64,000 nucleotides of DNA, from contig NZ_JALN02000001.1 of assembly GCF_000559085.1 (NCBI RefSeq), positions 1 to 64,000 of the forward strand. The letters are read 5' to 3'. The notes under the pieces were generated by a model. That model made no database searches. It saw only the letters and a list, made by a program, of their open reading frames with translations, and had not been told where the DNA came from. Every line of letters starts with the position of its first letter. Within the stretch, counting starts at the first letter, position 1. The DNA is from Mycolicibacterium aromaticivorans JS19b1 = JCM 16368 (GTDB taxonomy: Bacteria > Actinomycetota > Actinomycetes > Mycobacteriales > Mycobacteriaceae). Both the position numbers and the translations under genes were made by a program. Below are positions 53,252 through 64,000 of the stretch, piece after piece.

Positions 53252-54768
53252 GGAGCGCACAGCGTTTCGGCGGCCGCGATCGCGTTCAGTACCGCCTTGG
53301 CCTTGTTGGCGGACTCGTTGTACTCGTACGGACCGTTGGAATCGGCCACCACTCCGCCTCCGGCCTGCACATAGGCGGTGCCCTTGCTCATCAGGGCGGT
53401 GCGGATGGCGATCGCGAAGTCGGCGTTCCCGGCGAAGTCCAGATAGCCCACGACACCGCCGTACAGGCCGCGACGGGTCTTTTCCACCCCTTCGATGAGC
53501 TCCATGGCCCGTACCTTCGGCGCACCGGTCAGCGTGCCGGCCGGGAAGCAGGCCGTCACCGCATCCAGGGCCGTGCGGCCGTCGGCGAGCAGTCCGGTGA
53601 CCGTCGACACGATGTGCATGACGTGGCTGTAGCGCTCGATGTGGCTGTAGTCCTCGACGCGCACCGTGCCCGGGACACACACCCGGCCGAGGTCGTTGCG
53701 GCCGAGGTCGACCAGCATCAGGTGCTCGGAGCGTTCCTTCTCGTCGGCCAGCAACTCCTTCTCGAGCAGCTGGTCTTCCTCCTCGGTCTGACCGCGCCAC
53801 CGCGTCCCCGCGATCGGATGCGTTGTGGCCCAGCCGTCCTTCACCGTCACCAACGACTCCGGGCTGGAGCCGACGATCGAAAACGCTGTTCCCCCAGTCT
53901 CATCCGGCACGTGCATCAGATACATGTATGGGCTGGGATTGGTGACCCGCAGCATCCGGTACACGTCGATCGGGTCGACGGCGGTGTCGACCTCGAAGCG
54001 CTGCGAGGGCACGACCTGGAAAGCCTCACCGGCCTCGATCTCCTTGACCAGGCGCTCGACGATCTCGCTGTACTCCTCCATCGTGCGCTGGGAGCGGTGT
54101 CGAGACTGAGGGCGCGAGTAGGTCGCCACGGTCGACGACAGGGGCTGGCCGAGCGCCTTGGTCATCACGTCGAGGCGCGCGACGGCGTCGTCGTAGGCCT
54201 CGTCCACTCGTTCGTCGGTGCCGTTCCAGTTCACCGCGTTGGCGATCAACGTGATCGTGCCCTCGTGATGGTCGACGGCGGCCAGATCGGTGGCCAGCAG
54301 TAGAAGCATGTCGGGCAGGCCGAGGTCGTCGGTGACCATCTCGGGAAGCCGCTCGAGGCGCCGGACGAAGTCGTAGGCGAAGAACCCGACCATCCCGCCC
54401 GACAACGGTGGCACCCCGGCCGGCGATTCGGTGGACAGCAACGCCATCGTCTCGTGCAGGGCCTGCAACGGATCGCCACCGGTCGGGGCGCCCTGCGGGG
54501 TGGCGCCCAGCCACACGGCCTCGCCGTCACGCACGGTCAGTGCCGAGGGCGCACCCGCGCCGATGAACGACCAGCGCGACCACGACCGGCCGTTCTCAGC
54601 GGACTCGAGCAGGAATGTTCCGGGCCGGTTGGCCGCCAGTTTCCGGTACGCCGACAGCGGTGTCTCACTGTCCGCGAGCACCTTGCGGATCACCGGCACC
54701 ACGCGATGTTCGGCGGCCAGCGCCCGGAACTCCTCACGCGTGGTGGTGGCGGCGAGGTTGGATTGCAC
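53248..54768 (-). CDS. trpE: Anthranilate synthase component I TrpE
   Basis: TrpE makes anthranilate from chorismate, with ammonia from a TrpG subunit that is not in this window. It has 506 residues. FLLESAENG near residue 50 is the feedback Trp-binding motif, [20 protein letters not shown] the chorismate region, and [20 protein letters not shown] the signature. The start is GTG 54768 with GGGAGG 8 nt before it. Divergent from bcp, 53 nt apart. The stop is shared with the membrane protein start. Confidence 0.96.
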   Translation of the reverse strand: MQSNLAATTTREEFRALAAEHRVVPVIRKVLADSETPLSAYRKLAANRPGTFLLESAENGRSWSRWSFIGAGAPSALTVRDGEAVWLGATPQGAPTGGDPLQALHETMALLSTESPAGVPPLSGGMVGFFAYDFVRRLERLPEMVTDDLGLPDMLLLLATDLAAVDHHEGTITLIANAVNWNGTDERVDEAYDDAVARLDVMTKALGQPLSSTVATYSRPQSRHRSQRTMEEYSEIVERLVKEIEAGEAFQVVPSQRFEVDTAVDPIDVYRMLRVTNPSPYMYLMHVPDETGGTAFSIVGSSPESLVTVKDGWATTHPIAGTRWRGQTEEEDQLLEKELLADEKERSEHLMLVDLGRNDLGRVCVPGTVRVEDYSHIERYSHVMHIVSTVTGLLADGRTALDAVTACFPAGTLTGAPKVRAMELIEGVEKTRRGLYGGVVGYLDFAGNADFAIAIRTALMSKGTAYVQAGGGVVADSNGPYEYNESANKAKAVLNAIAAAETLCAP

Positions 54769-54809
54769 GGGTACATCCTCCCAGACCCGCCGCGCCGGAT
54801 TGACCGGCG

Positions 54810-54815
54810 TAGCCT
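54810..54815 (+). promoter_or_regulatory. Putative -10 box of leaderless bcp transcript
   Basis: TAGCCT lies exactly 6 nt before bcp ATG 54822, with no Shine-Dalgarno sequence. The spacing is the same as at cobG, cobH and 43590. Confidence 0.5.
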
Positions 54816-54821
54816 GCACCC

Positions 54822-55277
54822 ATGAAACGTGGAGACCGGGTTGCGGACTTCGAACTGCCGGACCAGACCGGCACCGTGCGCTCACTGACTGAATTGCTGG
54901 CCGACGGGCCGATTGTGCTGTTCTTCTACCCTGCCGCGATGACGCCGGGCTGCACCAAGGAAGCGTGCCATTTCCGCGACCTCGGCTCGGAGTTCGCGGC
55001 GCTAGGCGCCAGCCGGGTGGGCATCAGCACCGACGCGGTGGACAAGCAGGCCCGGTTCGCCGACTCCCAGAATTTCGACTACCCGCTGCTGTCCGACGCC
55101 GACGGCGCGATCGCCACCACGTTCGGCGTGAAGCGCGGGCTGCTGGGCAAGCTTATCCCGGTGAAGCGCACGACGTTCGTCATCGACACCGATCGCACGG
55201 TGCTCGAGGTCATCTCCAGCGAGGTCAACATGGACGCCCATGCGGACAAGGCGCTGGAGGTGCTCAAGACGCGTTGA
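54822..55277 (+). CDS. bcp: Thioredoxin-dependent thiol peroxidase Bcp (peroxiredoxin Q)
   Basis: A 151-residue peroxiredoxin that reduces peroxides with thioredoxin. [19 protein letters not shown] holds the peroxidatic Cys44 and resolving Cys49, five residues apart as in two-cysteine PrxQ. The N-terminus [17 protein letters not shown] is typical. Positional match to Rv1608c, divergent from trpE. Its 3' end overlaps the convergent LeuA-like gene by 14 nt. Confidence 0.94.
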   Translation: MKRGDRVADFELPDQTGTVRSLTELLADGPIVLFFYPAAMTPGCTKEACHFRDLGSEFAALGASRVGISTDAVDKQARFADSQNFDYPLLSDADGAIATTFGVKRGLLGKLIPVKRTTFVIDTDRTVLEVISSEVNMDAHADKALEVLKTR

Positions 55278-56652
55278 GCGCACCCTTGCCGTAGGTGGCC
55301 ACGAAGAGGTCGTACAACTCGCCGGGCTTGATCTCGACTCCCCGTTCGTCGGCGAGCGCCTGCGCGCGCCGGGCGAAGTCGATCTGCATCTCGCGCGGCA
55401 AGTCCAGTCCGTATTCGGTGAGCAGCACGTAGGCGAAGCCGCCCTTTCCCGACTGCGAGTTGACCCGGATCACGGCGTCATATGCGCGTCCGATATCGGC
55501 TGGATCAATGGGCAGATACGGTACCCGCCAATCGATTTCACGCTCTGAGCGCCCCGTTCGCAGTGCGCGTTCCCGGTGTTCGGCGAGCCCCTTCTTGATC
55601 GCGTCCTGATGAGTTCCCGAGAACGCGGTGTGCACCAGAGCCCCGACGTAGGGATGACGTTCGTGGATCGGCATCCGCGTGCAGTATTCGACCGTGCGGG
55701 CGATCTCGTCGATATTCGAGAAGTCGATCATCGGGTCGATGCCTTGGGCGTGCATGTTCAACGCCAGCGTCGCGATGTCGACATTGCCGGTGCGCTCGCC
55801 GTTTCCGAACACACAACCCTCCACGCGTTGCGCCCCGGCCAGGATGGCCAACTCCGCACAGGCCACACCGGTGCCCCTGTCATTGTGTGGATGAACCGAC
55901 AGGATCACACTGTCGCGTCGCGCCAGATTGCGGTGCATGTACTCGATCTGGTCGGCATACACGTTGGGCGTGGCCACCTCGACGGTGGCGGGCAGGTTCA
56001 GGATCACCGGCCGCTCCGGGGTGGCGTCCCACAGTCTTGTCATGTCGTCGCAGAGGCCCAGCACGTAGTCGGGCTCGGTCAGATTGAAGACCTCCGGCGA
56101 GAACTCGAACCTGATATTGCCTGCTTCGCCGGTGAATTCGAGCACGTCGCGACCCCCGGCCAGGACCAGCCCGCGCAGCTCGGCACCGTCTCTCCCCAGC
56201 ACCACGTCCCGCCACGTCGGCGCCGTCGCGGTGTACATGTGAACGACGACGTCACCCGTGATCCCCCACACCGAGTCGACGGTCCGCTCGATCAGGTCGC
56301 GCCGGGCCGGCGTGAAGACGACTATCGTCACGTCCGCGGGCACGATATCGGATTCGGCCAGTAGCCGGACGAAGTTGTAGTCGGCCTGCGACGCAGACGG
56401 GTAACCGACCTCAATCTCCTTGTACCCCATCGCTACCAGAAGTTCGAAGAACCGTCGCTTGCGGGCGGGATCCATCGGGTCGGGCAGCGCCTGGTTGCCG
56501 TCACGCAGGTCGACGGGCACCCACAGGGGTGCGTGGGAAATCTGGGCGTTCGGCCAATGACGTTCTGCGAGTGGCACTTCCACACGGTCGTAGACGCTGG
56601 CATAGCGGTACGACGGCATCGGTGAGGGTTGTTGACGATTCCATGCAAACAT
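55264..56652 (-). CDS. LeuA-like alpha-isopropylmalate synthase lacking the regulatory domain
   Basis: A 462-residue DRE-TIM metallolyase of the LeuA type-2 branch. [18 protein letters not shown] holds the Arg-Asp catalytic pair, [20 protein letters not shown] the metal His residues, [21 protein letters not shown] the GxGERxG motif, and [16 protein letters not shown] the subdomain I residues. It ends at about the start of the C-terminal allosteric LeuA-dimer domain, which is missing; full-length mycobacterial LeuA has about 600-650 residues. It is therefore a leucine-insensitive paralogue or a related acyltransferase. ATG 56652 is chosen; ATG 56700 is possible. Divergent from a FadR-type regulator. 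Confidence 0.85.
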   Translation of the reverse strand: MFAWNRQQPSPMPSYRYASVYDRVEVPLAERHWPNAQISHAPLWVPVDLRDGNQALPDPMDPARKRRFFELLVAMGYKEIEVGYPSASQADYNFVRLLAESDIVPADVTIVVFTPARRDLIERTVDSVWGITGDVVVHMYTATAPTWRDVVLGRDGAELRGLVLAGGRDVLEFTGEAGNIRFEFSPEVFNLTEPDYVLGLCDDMTRLWDATPERPVILNLPATVEVATPNVYADQIEYMHRNLARRDSVILSVHPHNDRGTGVACAELAILAGAQRVEGCVFGNGERTGNVDIATLALNMHAQGIDPMIDFSNIDEIARTVEYCTRMPIHERHPYVGALVHTAFSGTHQDAIKKGLAEHRERALRTGRSEREIDWRVPYLPIDPADIGRAYDAVIRVNSQSGKGGFAYVLLTEYGLDLPREMQIDFARRAQALADERGVEIKPGELYDLFVATYGKGALNAS

Positions 56653-56820
56653 TTCGTGGTCGCTTCCTGGTCGGGGTATTACTGGAGTTCCGACCGGCAC
56701 GACAACGCCCCACGGCGGGGAACCGGTCGTTCAGGCCCCGCCGCGGCGACTAAGCACGAGTGCACATGTCATGGTGCCCAGACTGTACACTTCTCCTCAG
56801 ACAAGTAGAGAGGTTTGGTT

Positions 56821-57498
56821 GTGGATTCACCTGTCGTCCAAGTGCAGCGCCACCCCCTTGCAGCCCAGACGGCCCATCTACTGCTTTCACGGATCCGCAA
56901 CGGCGAGTGGCCTCTGGGTCACCGATTGCCCGGCGAGACCACACTCGCCGCCCAGCTCGGCGTCGGCCGCTCGACGCTGCGCGAGGCGATCCGTGAACTC
57001 GCCGGCAAAGGGGTTCTCGACAGTCGCCAGGGTGCAGGCGTTTTCGTGATCGCCCTCGATGCGAGCGAGGACTGGGACACCATCCTGAGGCGTACGACGA
57101 TCGCCGCAGTGATCGAGGCACGCATCGCGATCGAAGCCGAGGCCGCCGCGTTGGCCGCCACCCGGCGCACCCCCGCCGATCTGCGAGCGATCCGCCGCAC
57201 GCTGGCCGCCCGTGGTGTCGAAGGCCAGTCCATCCCCGACCACGTCGACGCCGACGCCGCGTTTCACCGGGCGGTCGTGGCGGCCGCACACAACGACGTG
57301 CTGACGCAGTTGTTCGACGCGTTCCTGCCTCGGTTACGCCTGGCGATGATCGACATGCTCAAGATCAGGCCGGTGCCCGGCCAGGCCGACCACGTCGCGC
57401 ACCGGGAGCTCGCCGACGCGATCGCCGCCCGCGATCCCATCGCGGCCGCCACAGCCAGCAGGTCGCATTTGAGTGCGTTGAAGGAGTCTTACGCGTGA
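56821..57498 (+). CDS. FadR-subfamily GntR regulator (FCD domain)
   Basis: A 225-residue regulator: a GntR winged helix (LRNGEWPLGH-type, here NGEWPLGHRLPGETTLAAQL, then GVGRSTLREAIRELAGKGVL) followed by an FCD ligand domain with metal-type residues in DHVDADAAFHRAVVAAAHND and HVAHRELADAI. GTG 56821 with GAGAGG 7 nt upstream; TACACT (56786-56791) is a possible -10 box. It is divergent from the LeuA-like gene and overlaps the ABC ATPase by 4 nt, so it probably controls both sides. The effector is unknown, perhaps an organic acid. Confidence 0.88.
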   Translation: MDSPVVQVQRHPLAAQTAHLLLSRIRNGEWPLGHRLPGETTLAAQLGVGRSTLREAIRELAGKGVLDSRQGAGVFVIALDASEDWDTILRRTTIAAVIEARIAIEAEAAALAATRRTPADLRAIRRTLAARGVEGQSIPDHVDADAAFHRAVVAAAHNDVLTQLFDAFLPRLRLAMIDMLKIRPVPGQADHVAHRELADAIAARDPIAAATASRSHLSALKESYA

Positions 57499-58292
57499 CA
57501 CCCGTTCTCGAACTCGACGAGGTGACGTTCCGCCGCAACGGCAAACAGATCATCGACGGCATATCGCTCACGGTGGAACGCGGCGAGCACTGGGCGCTGC
57601 TGGGCCCCAACGGGGCAGGCAAGAGCACATTGCTCGGTTTCTGCGCCGCCGAGACGTTCCCCACCACCGGCACGGTCACGGTGCTCGGCCGCCAGATGGG
57701 GCGCACCGATCTGGCGGCACTGCGCCGTTCGATCGGATACGTGAATCCCCGCCACCGCCTTCAGTATTCGCTGACCGTGCGGGAAGTGGTGCTCACCGGT
57801 ATCACCGCCACCATCGACCTGCCGATGCGCTGGACACCGAACCCGGAACAGGCCGAGCACGCCGACGCGATGATCGCCGCGGTGGGGATGAGCCGTAAAT
57901 CCGACGATGTGTGGCCGACGCTGTCACAGGGTGAGCGTGGCCGCGCTCTCATTGCGCGAGCGCTGGTTTCGGAGCCCGAGCTGCTGCTGCTCGACGAGCC
58001 GACGACCGGACTGGACGTCGCCGCCCGCGAGCAGCTGCTGGAGACCATCGACGGCCTCGACCACACCCATCCCGACGTCGCGTCGATCCTGGTGACCCAT
58101 CACCTCGAAGAGCTGCCGACCACCACCACCCACGCGCTGTTGATCGCGGACGGGCGCACCGTGGCGAGCGGGCCTGCGCGCGAGACGATCTCTACAGACA
58201 ACGTCACCGCCGCGTTCTCGCACCCGATCGCGGTCGGCTACCAGGACGGCCGCTGGACCGCGCGAGCCAAGGCCACGGCGATCGACGTCTAG
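57495..58292 (+). CDS. Orphan ABC-type ATPase
   Basis: A 265-residue ABC nucleotide-binding protein. Walker A is GPNGAGKST (37-45), the Q-loop region lies near [18 protein letters not shown], the signature is [15 protein letters not shown] (Gln in place of the second Gly of LSGGQ), Walker B is [13 protein letters not shown], and the H-loop is [11 protein letters not shown]. No permease or binding protein gene is adjacent. This resembles ModF/YlmA-like stand-alone ATPases. GTG 57495 overlaps the FadR-type stop by 4 nt. The stop shares CTAG with hisI. Confidence 0.87.
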   Translation: MTPVLELDEVTFRRNGKQIIDGISLTVERGEHWALLGPNGAGKSTLLGFCAAETFPTTGTVTVLGRQMGRTDLAALRRSIGYVNPRHRLQYSLTVREVVLTGITATIDLPMRWTPNPEQAEHADAMIAAVGMSRKSDDVWPTLSQGERGRALIARALVSEPELLLLDEPTTGLDVAAREQLLETIDGLDHTHPDVASILVTHHLEELPTTTTHALLIADGRTVASGPARETISTDNVTAAFSHPIAVGYQDGRWTARAKATAIDV

Positions 58293-58636
58293 CTTTCCGG
58301 CGCCAGGAGCTGGTCGGCGTCGAAGCAGCTGTGGTCACCGGTGTGGCAGGCTCCGCCGACCTGGTCGACCTCCAGCAGCACCGCGTCGCCGTCGCAGTCC
58401 AGCCGTACCGAGTGCACGTGTTGGGTGTGCCCGGAGGTCGCTCCCTTGACCCAGTACTCGCCGCGGGATCGCGAATAATAGGTCGCTTCGCGGGTTTCCA
58501 GCGTGCGGGCCAGTGCCTCGTCGTCCATCCAGGCCACCATCAGCACGTCGCCGCTGCCACGCTCCTGTGCGATCGCGGCGAACAGCCCGTTGGTGTCGCG
58601 CTTGAGCCGCTTGGCGATTTCCGGGTCGAGGCTCAT
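58289..58636 (-). CDS. hisI: Phosphoribosyl-AMP cyclohydrolase HisI
   Basis: HisI opens the adenine ring of PR-AMP. It has 115 residues without a fused HisE domain. [20 protein letters not shown] is the signature, and [19 protein letters not shown] with SCFD holds the Zn cysteines and Asp residues. ATG 58636 overlaps the hisF stop by 4 nt. It is the last gene of the his run and ends CTAG-to-CTAG with the ABC ATPase gene. Confidence 0.95.
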   Translation of the reverse strand: MSLDPEIAKRLKRDTNGLFAAIAQERGSGDVLMVAWMDDEALARTLETREATYYSRSRGEYWVKGATSGHTQHVHSVRLDCDGDAVLLEVDQVGGACHTGDHSCFDADQLLAPES

Positions 58637-59406
58637 CGGACGGTGATCCCTTCCGCGGCCATCGCCGCCTTCACCTGGCCGATCGTCAGCTCGCCGAAAT
58701 GGAAGACGCTGGCCGCCAACACCGCATCGGCACCTGAGGCGACGGCGGGCGCGAAGTCGCCGACCGCGCCCGCGCCGCCACTGGCGATCACCGGAACCGT
58801 GACCGCCTTGCGGACCGCACGCAGCATCGCCAGATCGAAACCGGCTTTGGTGCCGTCGGCGTCCATCGAGTTCAGCAGGATCTCGCCGACGCCCAATTCC
58901 GCTCCGCGCCTCGCCCATTCGACAGCATCGATACCGGTCCCCTGCCGGCCACCATGCGTGGTGACCTCCCAGCCCGATTGGGTCGGCGACGATCCGGCAG
59001 GCACCGTGCGGGCATCCACCGAGAGCACGATGCACTGTGAGCCGAACTGCCGGGACAATTCGGCCAGCAGTTCAGGGCGGGCGATCGCGGCGGTGTTCAC
59101 CGAGACCTTGTCGGCCCCGGCACGCAGCAGCACGTCGACATCCTCCACCGATCGCACACCGCCGCCGACGGTGAGCGGAATGAACACCTGCTCGGCGGTC
59201 CGACGCACCACATCGAGCATCGTCGCGCGGCCCGACGAGGACGCCGTGACGTCCAGGAAGGTCAGCTCGTCGGCACCCTCGGCGTCATAGACGGCAGCCA
59301 GCTCGACGGGATCGCCTGCATCTCGCAGGTTTTCGAAGTTCACACCCTTGACCACCCGGCCGGCATCGACGTCCAGGCAGGGAATCACACGCACCGCGAC
59401 GTCCAT
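58633..59406 (-). CDS. hisF: Imidazole glycerol phosphate synthase subunit HisF
   Basis: HisF is the cyclase half of IGP synthase, working with HisH. It has 257 residues in a TIM barrel: [20 protein letters not shown] with catalytic Asp12, [49 protein letters not shown] and [17 protein letters not shown] 59406 shares one base with the impA stop (TGATG). hisI begins 4 nt inside its end. Confidence 0.97.
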   Translation of the reverse strand: MDVAVRVIPCLDVDAGRVVKGVNFENLRDAGDPVELAAVYDAEGADELTFLDVTASSSGRATMLDVVRRTAEQVFIPLTVGGGVRSVEDVDVLLRAGADKVSVNTAAIARPELLAELSRQFGSQCIVLSVDARTVPAGSSPTQSGWEVTTHGGRQGTGIDAVEWARRGAELGVGEILLNSMDADGTKAGFDLAMLRAVRKAVTVPVIASGGAGAVGDFAPAVASGADAVLAASVFHFGELTIGQVKAAMAAEGITVR

Positions 59407-60209
59407 CAGAGGTAATTCTCCGGCGGACCGACCCTGTCGAGGATCTCCATGACGCGCTCGTGCACGCCGGGGGCTGCGGCCAGCGCAGCCCGCGACGACG
59501 GCGTCCAGCGCTCGCCGGACAGGTCGGTGACGACTCCGCCTGCCGAGCGCACCAGCGCGACCCCGGCGGCGTGATCCCAGATGTGATCGCCGAAACTGAT
59601 TGCCGCACCCATGATTCCGGACGAGACATACGCGAAGTCGACGCCGGTGGCGCCGTGCATGCGCAGCTTCGAACAGACGCGGCTGAGATTCTCCAGCACG
59701 GCCAGCCGGTAGCGGCCGGGAAAACGCCCCCGCCAGTCGACGTTGAATGTTCCGATGCCGATCACGCACTGGCCGATCTCGCCGTGTCCGATCGGAGGCT
59801 GCGCTTGTCCGTTGTAGTACACCGGACCGCCCAGCACCGTGCTGTAGCGCTGGTCGGTGAACGGCAGCCAGGTCAGCCCGGCGACAGGCTCGCCGTCCCG
59901 CAGCAGACCCAGCAGGATCGCGGCCATCGGCGATCCGGCGGCGTAGTTGAAGGTGCCGTCAATCGGGTCGAGCACCCATACCAGCGGGGAGTCGATTGGG
60001 GCGCCGCCGAATTCCTCGCCGTGCACGCCGATGCCGGTCGTGGCCTCCAAGGCCTGGACCACCTGGCGTTCGATGGCCAGGTCCACCTCGGTGGCGAAGT
60101 CGTTGCCCTTCTTCTGCACGGCCGAGTCGGCCCGGTGCCCGGCGATGAACGGTGTGGACGCCTCGTCCAGAATCACCGCCGCCTGGGCCACCAGGGTGTC
60201 GAGGTCCAC
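59406..60209 (-). CDS. impA: Inositol monophosphatase-family phosphatase ImpA
   Basis: A 267-residue IMPase-fold phosphatase. Metal ligands occur in GVHGEEFGG and [19 protein letters not shown], and in [18 protein letters not shown]. In mycobacteria this gene lies between hisA and hisF (Rv1604) and may serve as inositol or histidinol-phosphate phosphatase; sequence alone does not decide. GTG 60209 shares one base with the hisA stop; its own stop shares one base with the hisF start. Position inside the his operon favours a histidine-linked role (inference). Confidence 0.92.
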   Translation of the reverse strand: MDLDTLVAQAAVILDEASTPFIAGHRADSAVQKKGNDFATEVDLAIERQVVQALEATTGIGVHGEEFGGAPIDSPLVWVLDPIDGTFNYAAGSPMAAILLGLLRDGEPVAGLTWLPFTDQRYSTVLGGPVYYNGQAQPPIGHGEIGQCVIGIGTFNVDWRGRFPGRYRLAVLENLSRVCSKLRMHGATGVDFAYVSSGIMGAAISFGDHIWDHAAGVALVRSAGGVVTDLSGERWTPSSRAALAAAPGVHERVMEILDRVGPPENYL

Positions 60210-60943
60210 TAGCGGCTCACCGCGGCAAGCGCCTCCGGCAGCGTGAATCGGCCGGCGTAGAGCGCCTTTCCGACGATCGCGCCTTCCACACCGCTGTCGA
60301 CCAGGGTCGCGATCGCGCGCAGGTCGTCCAGGCTGGACACGCCTCCTGAAGCGATGACCGGCGCGTCCGTGCACTCGGCCACACCTTCGAGCAGGTCGAG
60401 GTTGGGGCCGGTGAGCGTGCCGTCCTTGGTGACATCGGTGACCACAAACCGCGAGCAGCCTTCGCTGTCAAGGCGTTCCAGCACATGCCACAGGTCGCCA
60501 CCGTCGGTCTCCCAGCCGCGGCCACGCAGCCGGTGCTCCCCCTCGACGATCTGCACATCCAGGCCGACGGCGACCCGGTCGCCGTACTCGGCGATCGCAG
60601 CGGCGCACCACAGCGGGTTCTCCAGCGCCGCGGTGCCGATGTTGACCCGGGTGCAGCCGGTGGCCAGCGCAGCCTTGAGCGACTCGTCATCGCGGATCCC
60701 GCCGGACAGTTCGACGTTCACGTCGAGCTGCCCGACCACCTCGGCGAGGAGTTCACGGTTGGATCCGCGACCGAATGCGGCGTCGAGGTCCACCAGGTGG
60801 ATCCATTCGGCGCCGTCGCGCTGCCAGGTGAGTGCGGCGTCCAGCGCCGAGCCGTATTCGGTCTCGCTGCCGGCCTTGCCCTGCACCAGACGGACCGCCT
60901 TGCCCTCGACCACATCGACGGCAGGCAACAAAATCAGTGGCAC
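60209..60943 (-). CDS. hisA: HisA / PriA phosphoribosyl isomerase
   Basis: A 244-residue TIM-barrel isomerase. [20 protein letters not shown] has the general-base Asp10, and [20 protein letters not shown] the general-acid Asp. In actinobacteria PriA also performs the TrpF step. No trpF is found in the trp cluster here, which agrees with dual function. It lies 2 nt after hisH and shares a base with impA. Confidence 0.95.
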   Translation of the reverse strand: MPLILLPAVDVVEGKAVRLVQGKAGSETEYGSALDAALTWQRDGAEWIHLVDLDAAFGRGSNRELLAEVVGQLDVNVELSGGIRDDESLKAALATGCTRVNIGTAALENPLWCAAAIAEYGDRVAVGLDVQIVEGEHRLRGRGWETDGGDLWHVLERLDSEGCSRFVVTDVTKDGTLTGPNLDLLEGVAECTDAPVIASGGVSSLDDLRAIATLVDSGVEGAIVGKALYAGRFTLPEALAAVSR

Positions 60944-60945
60944 TC

Positions 60946-61562
60946 TTACAGCCCCTCAACCCAATTGGTGAGCAACGCCGCACCGGCGTCACCGCTCTTC
61001 TCCGGATGAAATTGTGTCGCCGACAGCGGACCGTCTTCGACCGCGGCCAGGAACCGCACGTGATGGCTGGCCCAGGTCAGCTTCGCGTCGGGCGCGCCCT
61101 CCCACTTCTGTGCCGCATACGAGTGCACGAAGTAGAACCGGGTGTCGGCGTCGAACCCCTTGAACAGCACACTATCCGGCGCCGCGTCGACGACGTTCCA
61201 GCCCATGTGCGGGATCACCGGCGCCTCGAGCCGGGTGACCGAGCCCGGCCACTGCCCACAGCCCTTCGATTCGACCCCGAACTCCACGCCGCGGGCGAAC
61301 AGGATCTGCATGCCCACGCACACGCCGAGCACCGGCCGGCCCGCGGCAACCCGCTCGGCGATGATGCGGTCGCCCCCGATGCCGCGCAGGCCGACCATGC
61401 ACGCCTCGAACGCGCCGACCCCGGGCACCACCAGGCCGTCGGCGTTGAGCGCACGCTGCGCGTCGGCGGTCACCTCGACGTCGGCCCCGGTACGTTCCAG
61501 CGCCCGCTGCGCCGAGCGCAGGTTGCCCGAGCCGTAGTCCAGGACGACGACGGATCTAGCTG

Positions 61563-61566
<4 letters not shown>
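60946..61566 (-). CDS. hisH: Imidazole glycerol phosphate synthase subunit HisH
   Basis: HisH is the glutaminase subunit that supplies ammonia to HisF. It has 206 residues with a class I amidotransferase triad: Cys in [16 protein letters not shown], and His/Glu in [30 protein letters not shown] is the family start. It overlaps hisB by 4 nt and precedes hisA by 2 nt. Confidence 0.96.

Positions 61567-64000
<2,434 letters not shown>

Noticed and set aside
55264..56652. LeuA-like gene as a truncated pseudogene
   Set aside because: The stop comes just after a complete catalytic region, no dimer-domain remnant follows in another frame, and a regulator gene is placed next to it.

Overview
The window is high-GC DNA from a mycobacterium, most likely a non-tuberculous Mycolicibacterium-type species. 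The evidence is the complete Pup-proteasome locus (mpa, dop, pup, prcB, prcA, pafA), pafB-pafC, F420-dependent PPOX proteins, DUF222/HNH (13E12-type) genes, Mtb12/LppK-type secreted proteins, and gene order close to Mycobacterium tuberculosis H37Rv as I recall it. sigC and blaC, which H37Rv carries between cobI and cobK, are absent. The genus is an inference; no rRNA is present.

Layout. 1-4672: an FxsA-type membrane protein, two PPOX genes and cobN, all leftward. The first 1.76 kb is full of single-base losses. 4706-6261: haloalkane dehalogenase with its TetR regulator. 6386-10419: a five-gene MoxR/DUF58 operon in which each gene overlaps the next by 4 nt. 10450-17719: cobalamin genes cobG-cobH-cobIJ rightward and cobL-cobM-cobK leftward, separated by a LexA-boxed DUF222/HNH gene. 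17716-22686: an SDR, an F420-dependent biliverdin reductase, a Xaa-Pro dipeptidase, a hotdog-like protein, a 5'-3' exonuclease and a DUF4333 protein. 22744-30140: helY-tatC-tatA-pafC-pafB-pafA. 30258-32236: a WXG100-like small protein with a DUF1023 hydrolase. 32243-36862: an FAD monooxygenase, prcA, prcB, pup and dop. 36965-45223: the Rv2113-Rv2119-like block with mpa. 45275-46688: an ArsR/SRPBCC/flavodoxin operon behind a palindromic operator. 46685-48126: a second LexA-boxed DUF222/HNH gene. 48175-64000: lgt-trpA-trpB-trpC-membrane protein-trpE leftward, bcp, a LeuA-like synthase with a divergent FadR regulator and ABC ATPase, then hisI-hisF-impA-hisA-hisH-hisB-hisC-hisD (hisD cut by the right edge).

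How the genes work together. The cob genes supply corrin-ring methylation, contraction and cobalt insertion. PafA ligates Pup to substrates, Dop deamidates or removes Pup, and Mpa feeds the PrcA/PrcB 20S core. PafB-PafC is a DNA-damage activator, and a promoter resembling its known target motif lies in front of the RecB-family nuclease gene. The trp and his clusters are complete pathway blocks with no trpF, so HisA is presumably the dual PriA enzyme.

Main structural observations: both DUF222/HNH genes start inside perfect SOS boxes, both are frameshifted, and each lies at a break in H37Rv synteny. Many genes have a TANNNT box 6-7 nt before the start codon (leaderless mRNA). Five of nine convergent gene pairs end on the same 4-nt shared stop. 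Lgt carries an acidic-proline repeat tail of about 137 residues. I found nothing that I can firmly call an undescribed system; the best leads are in the findings.
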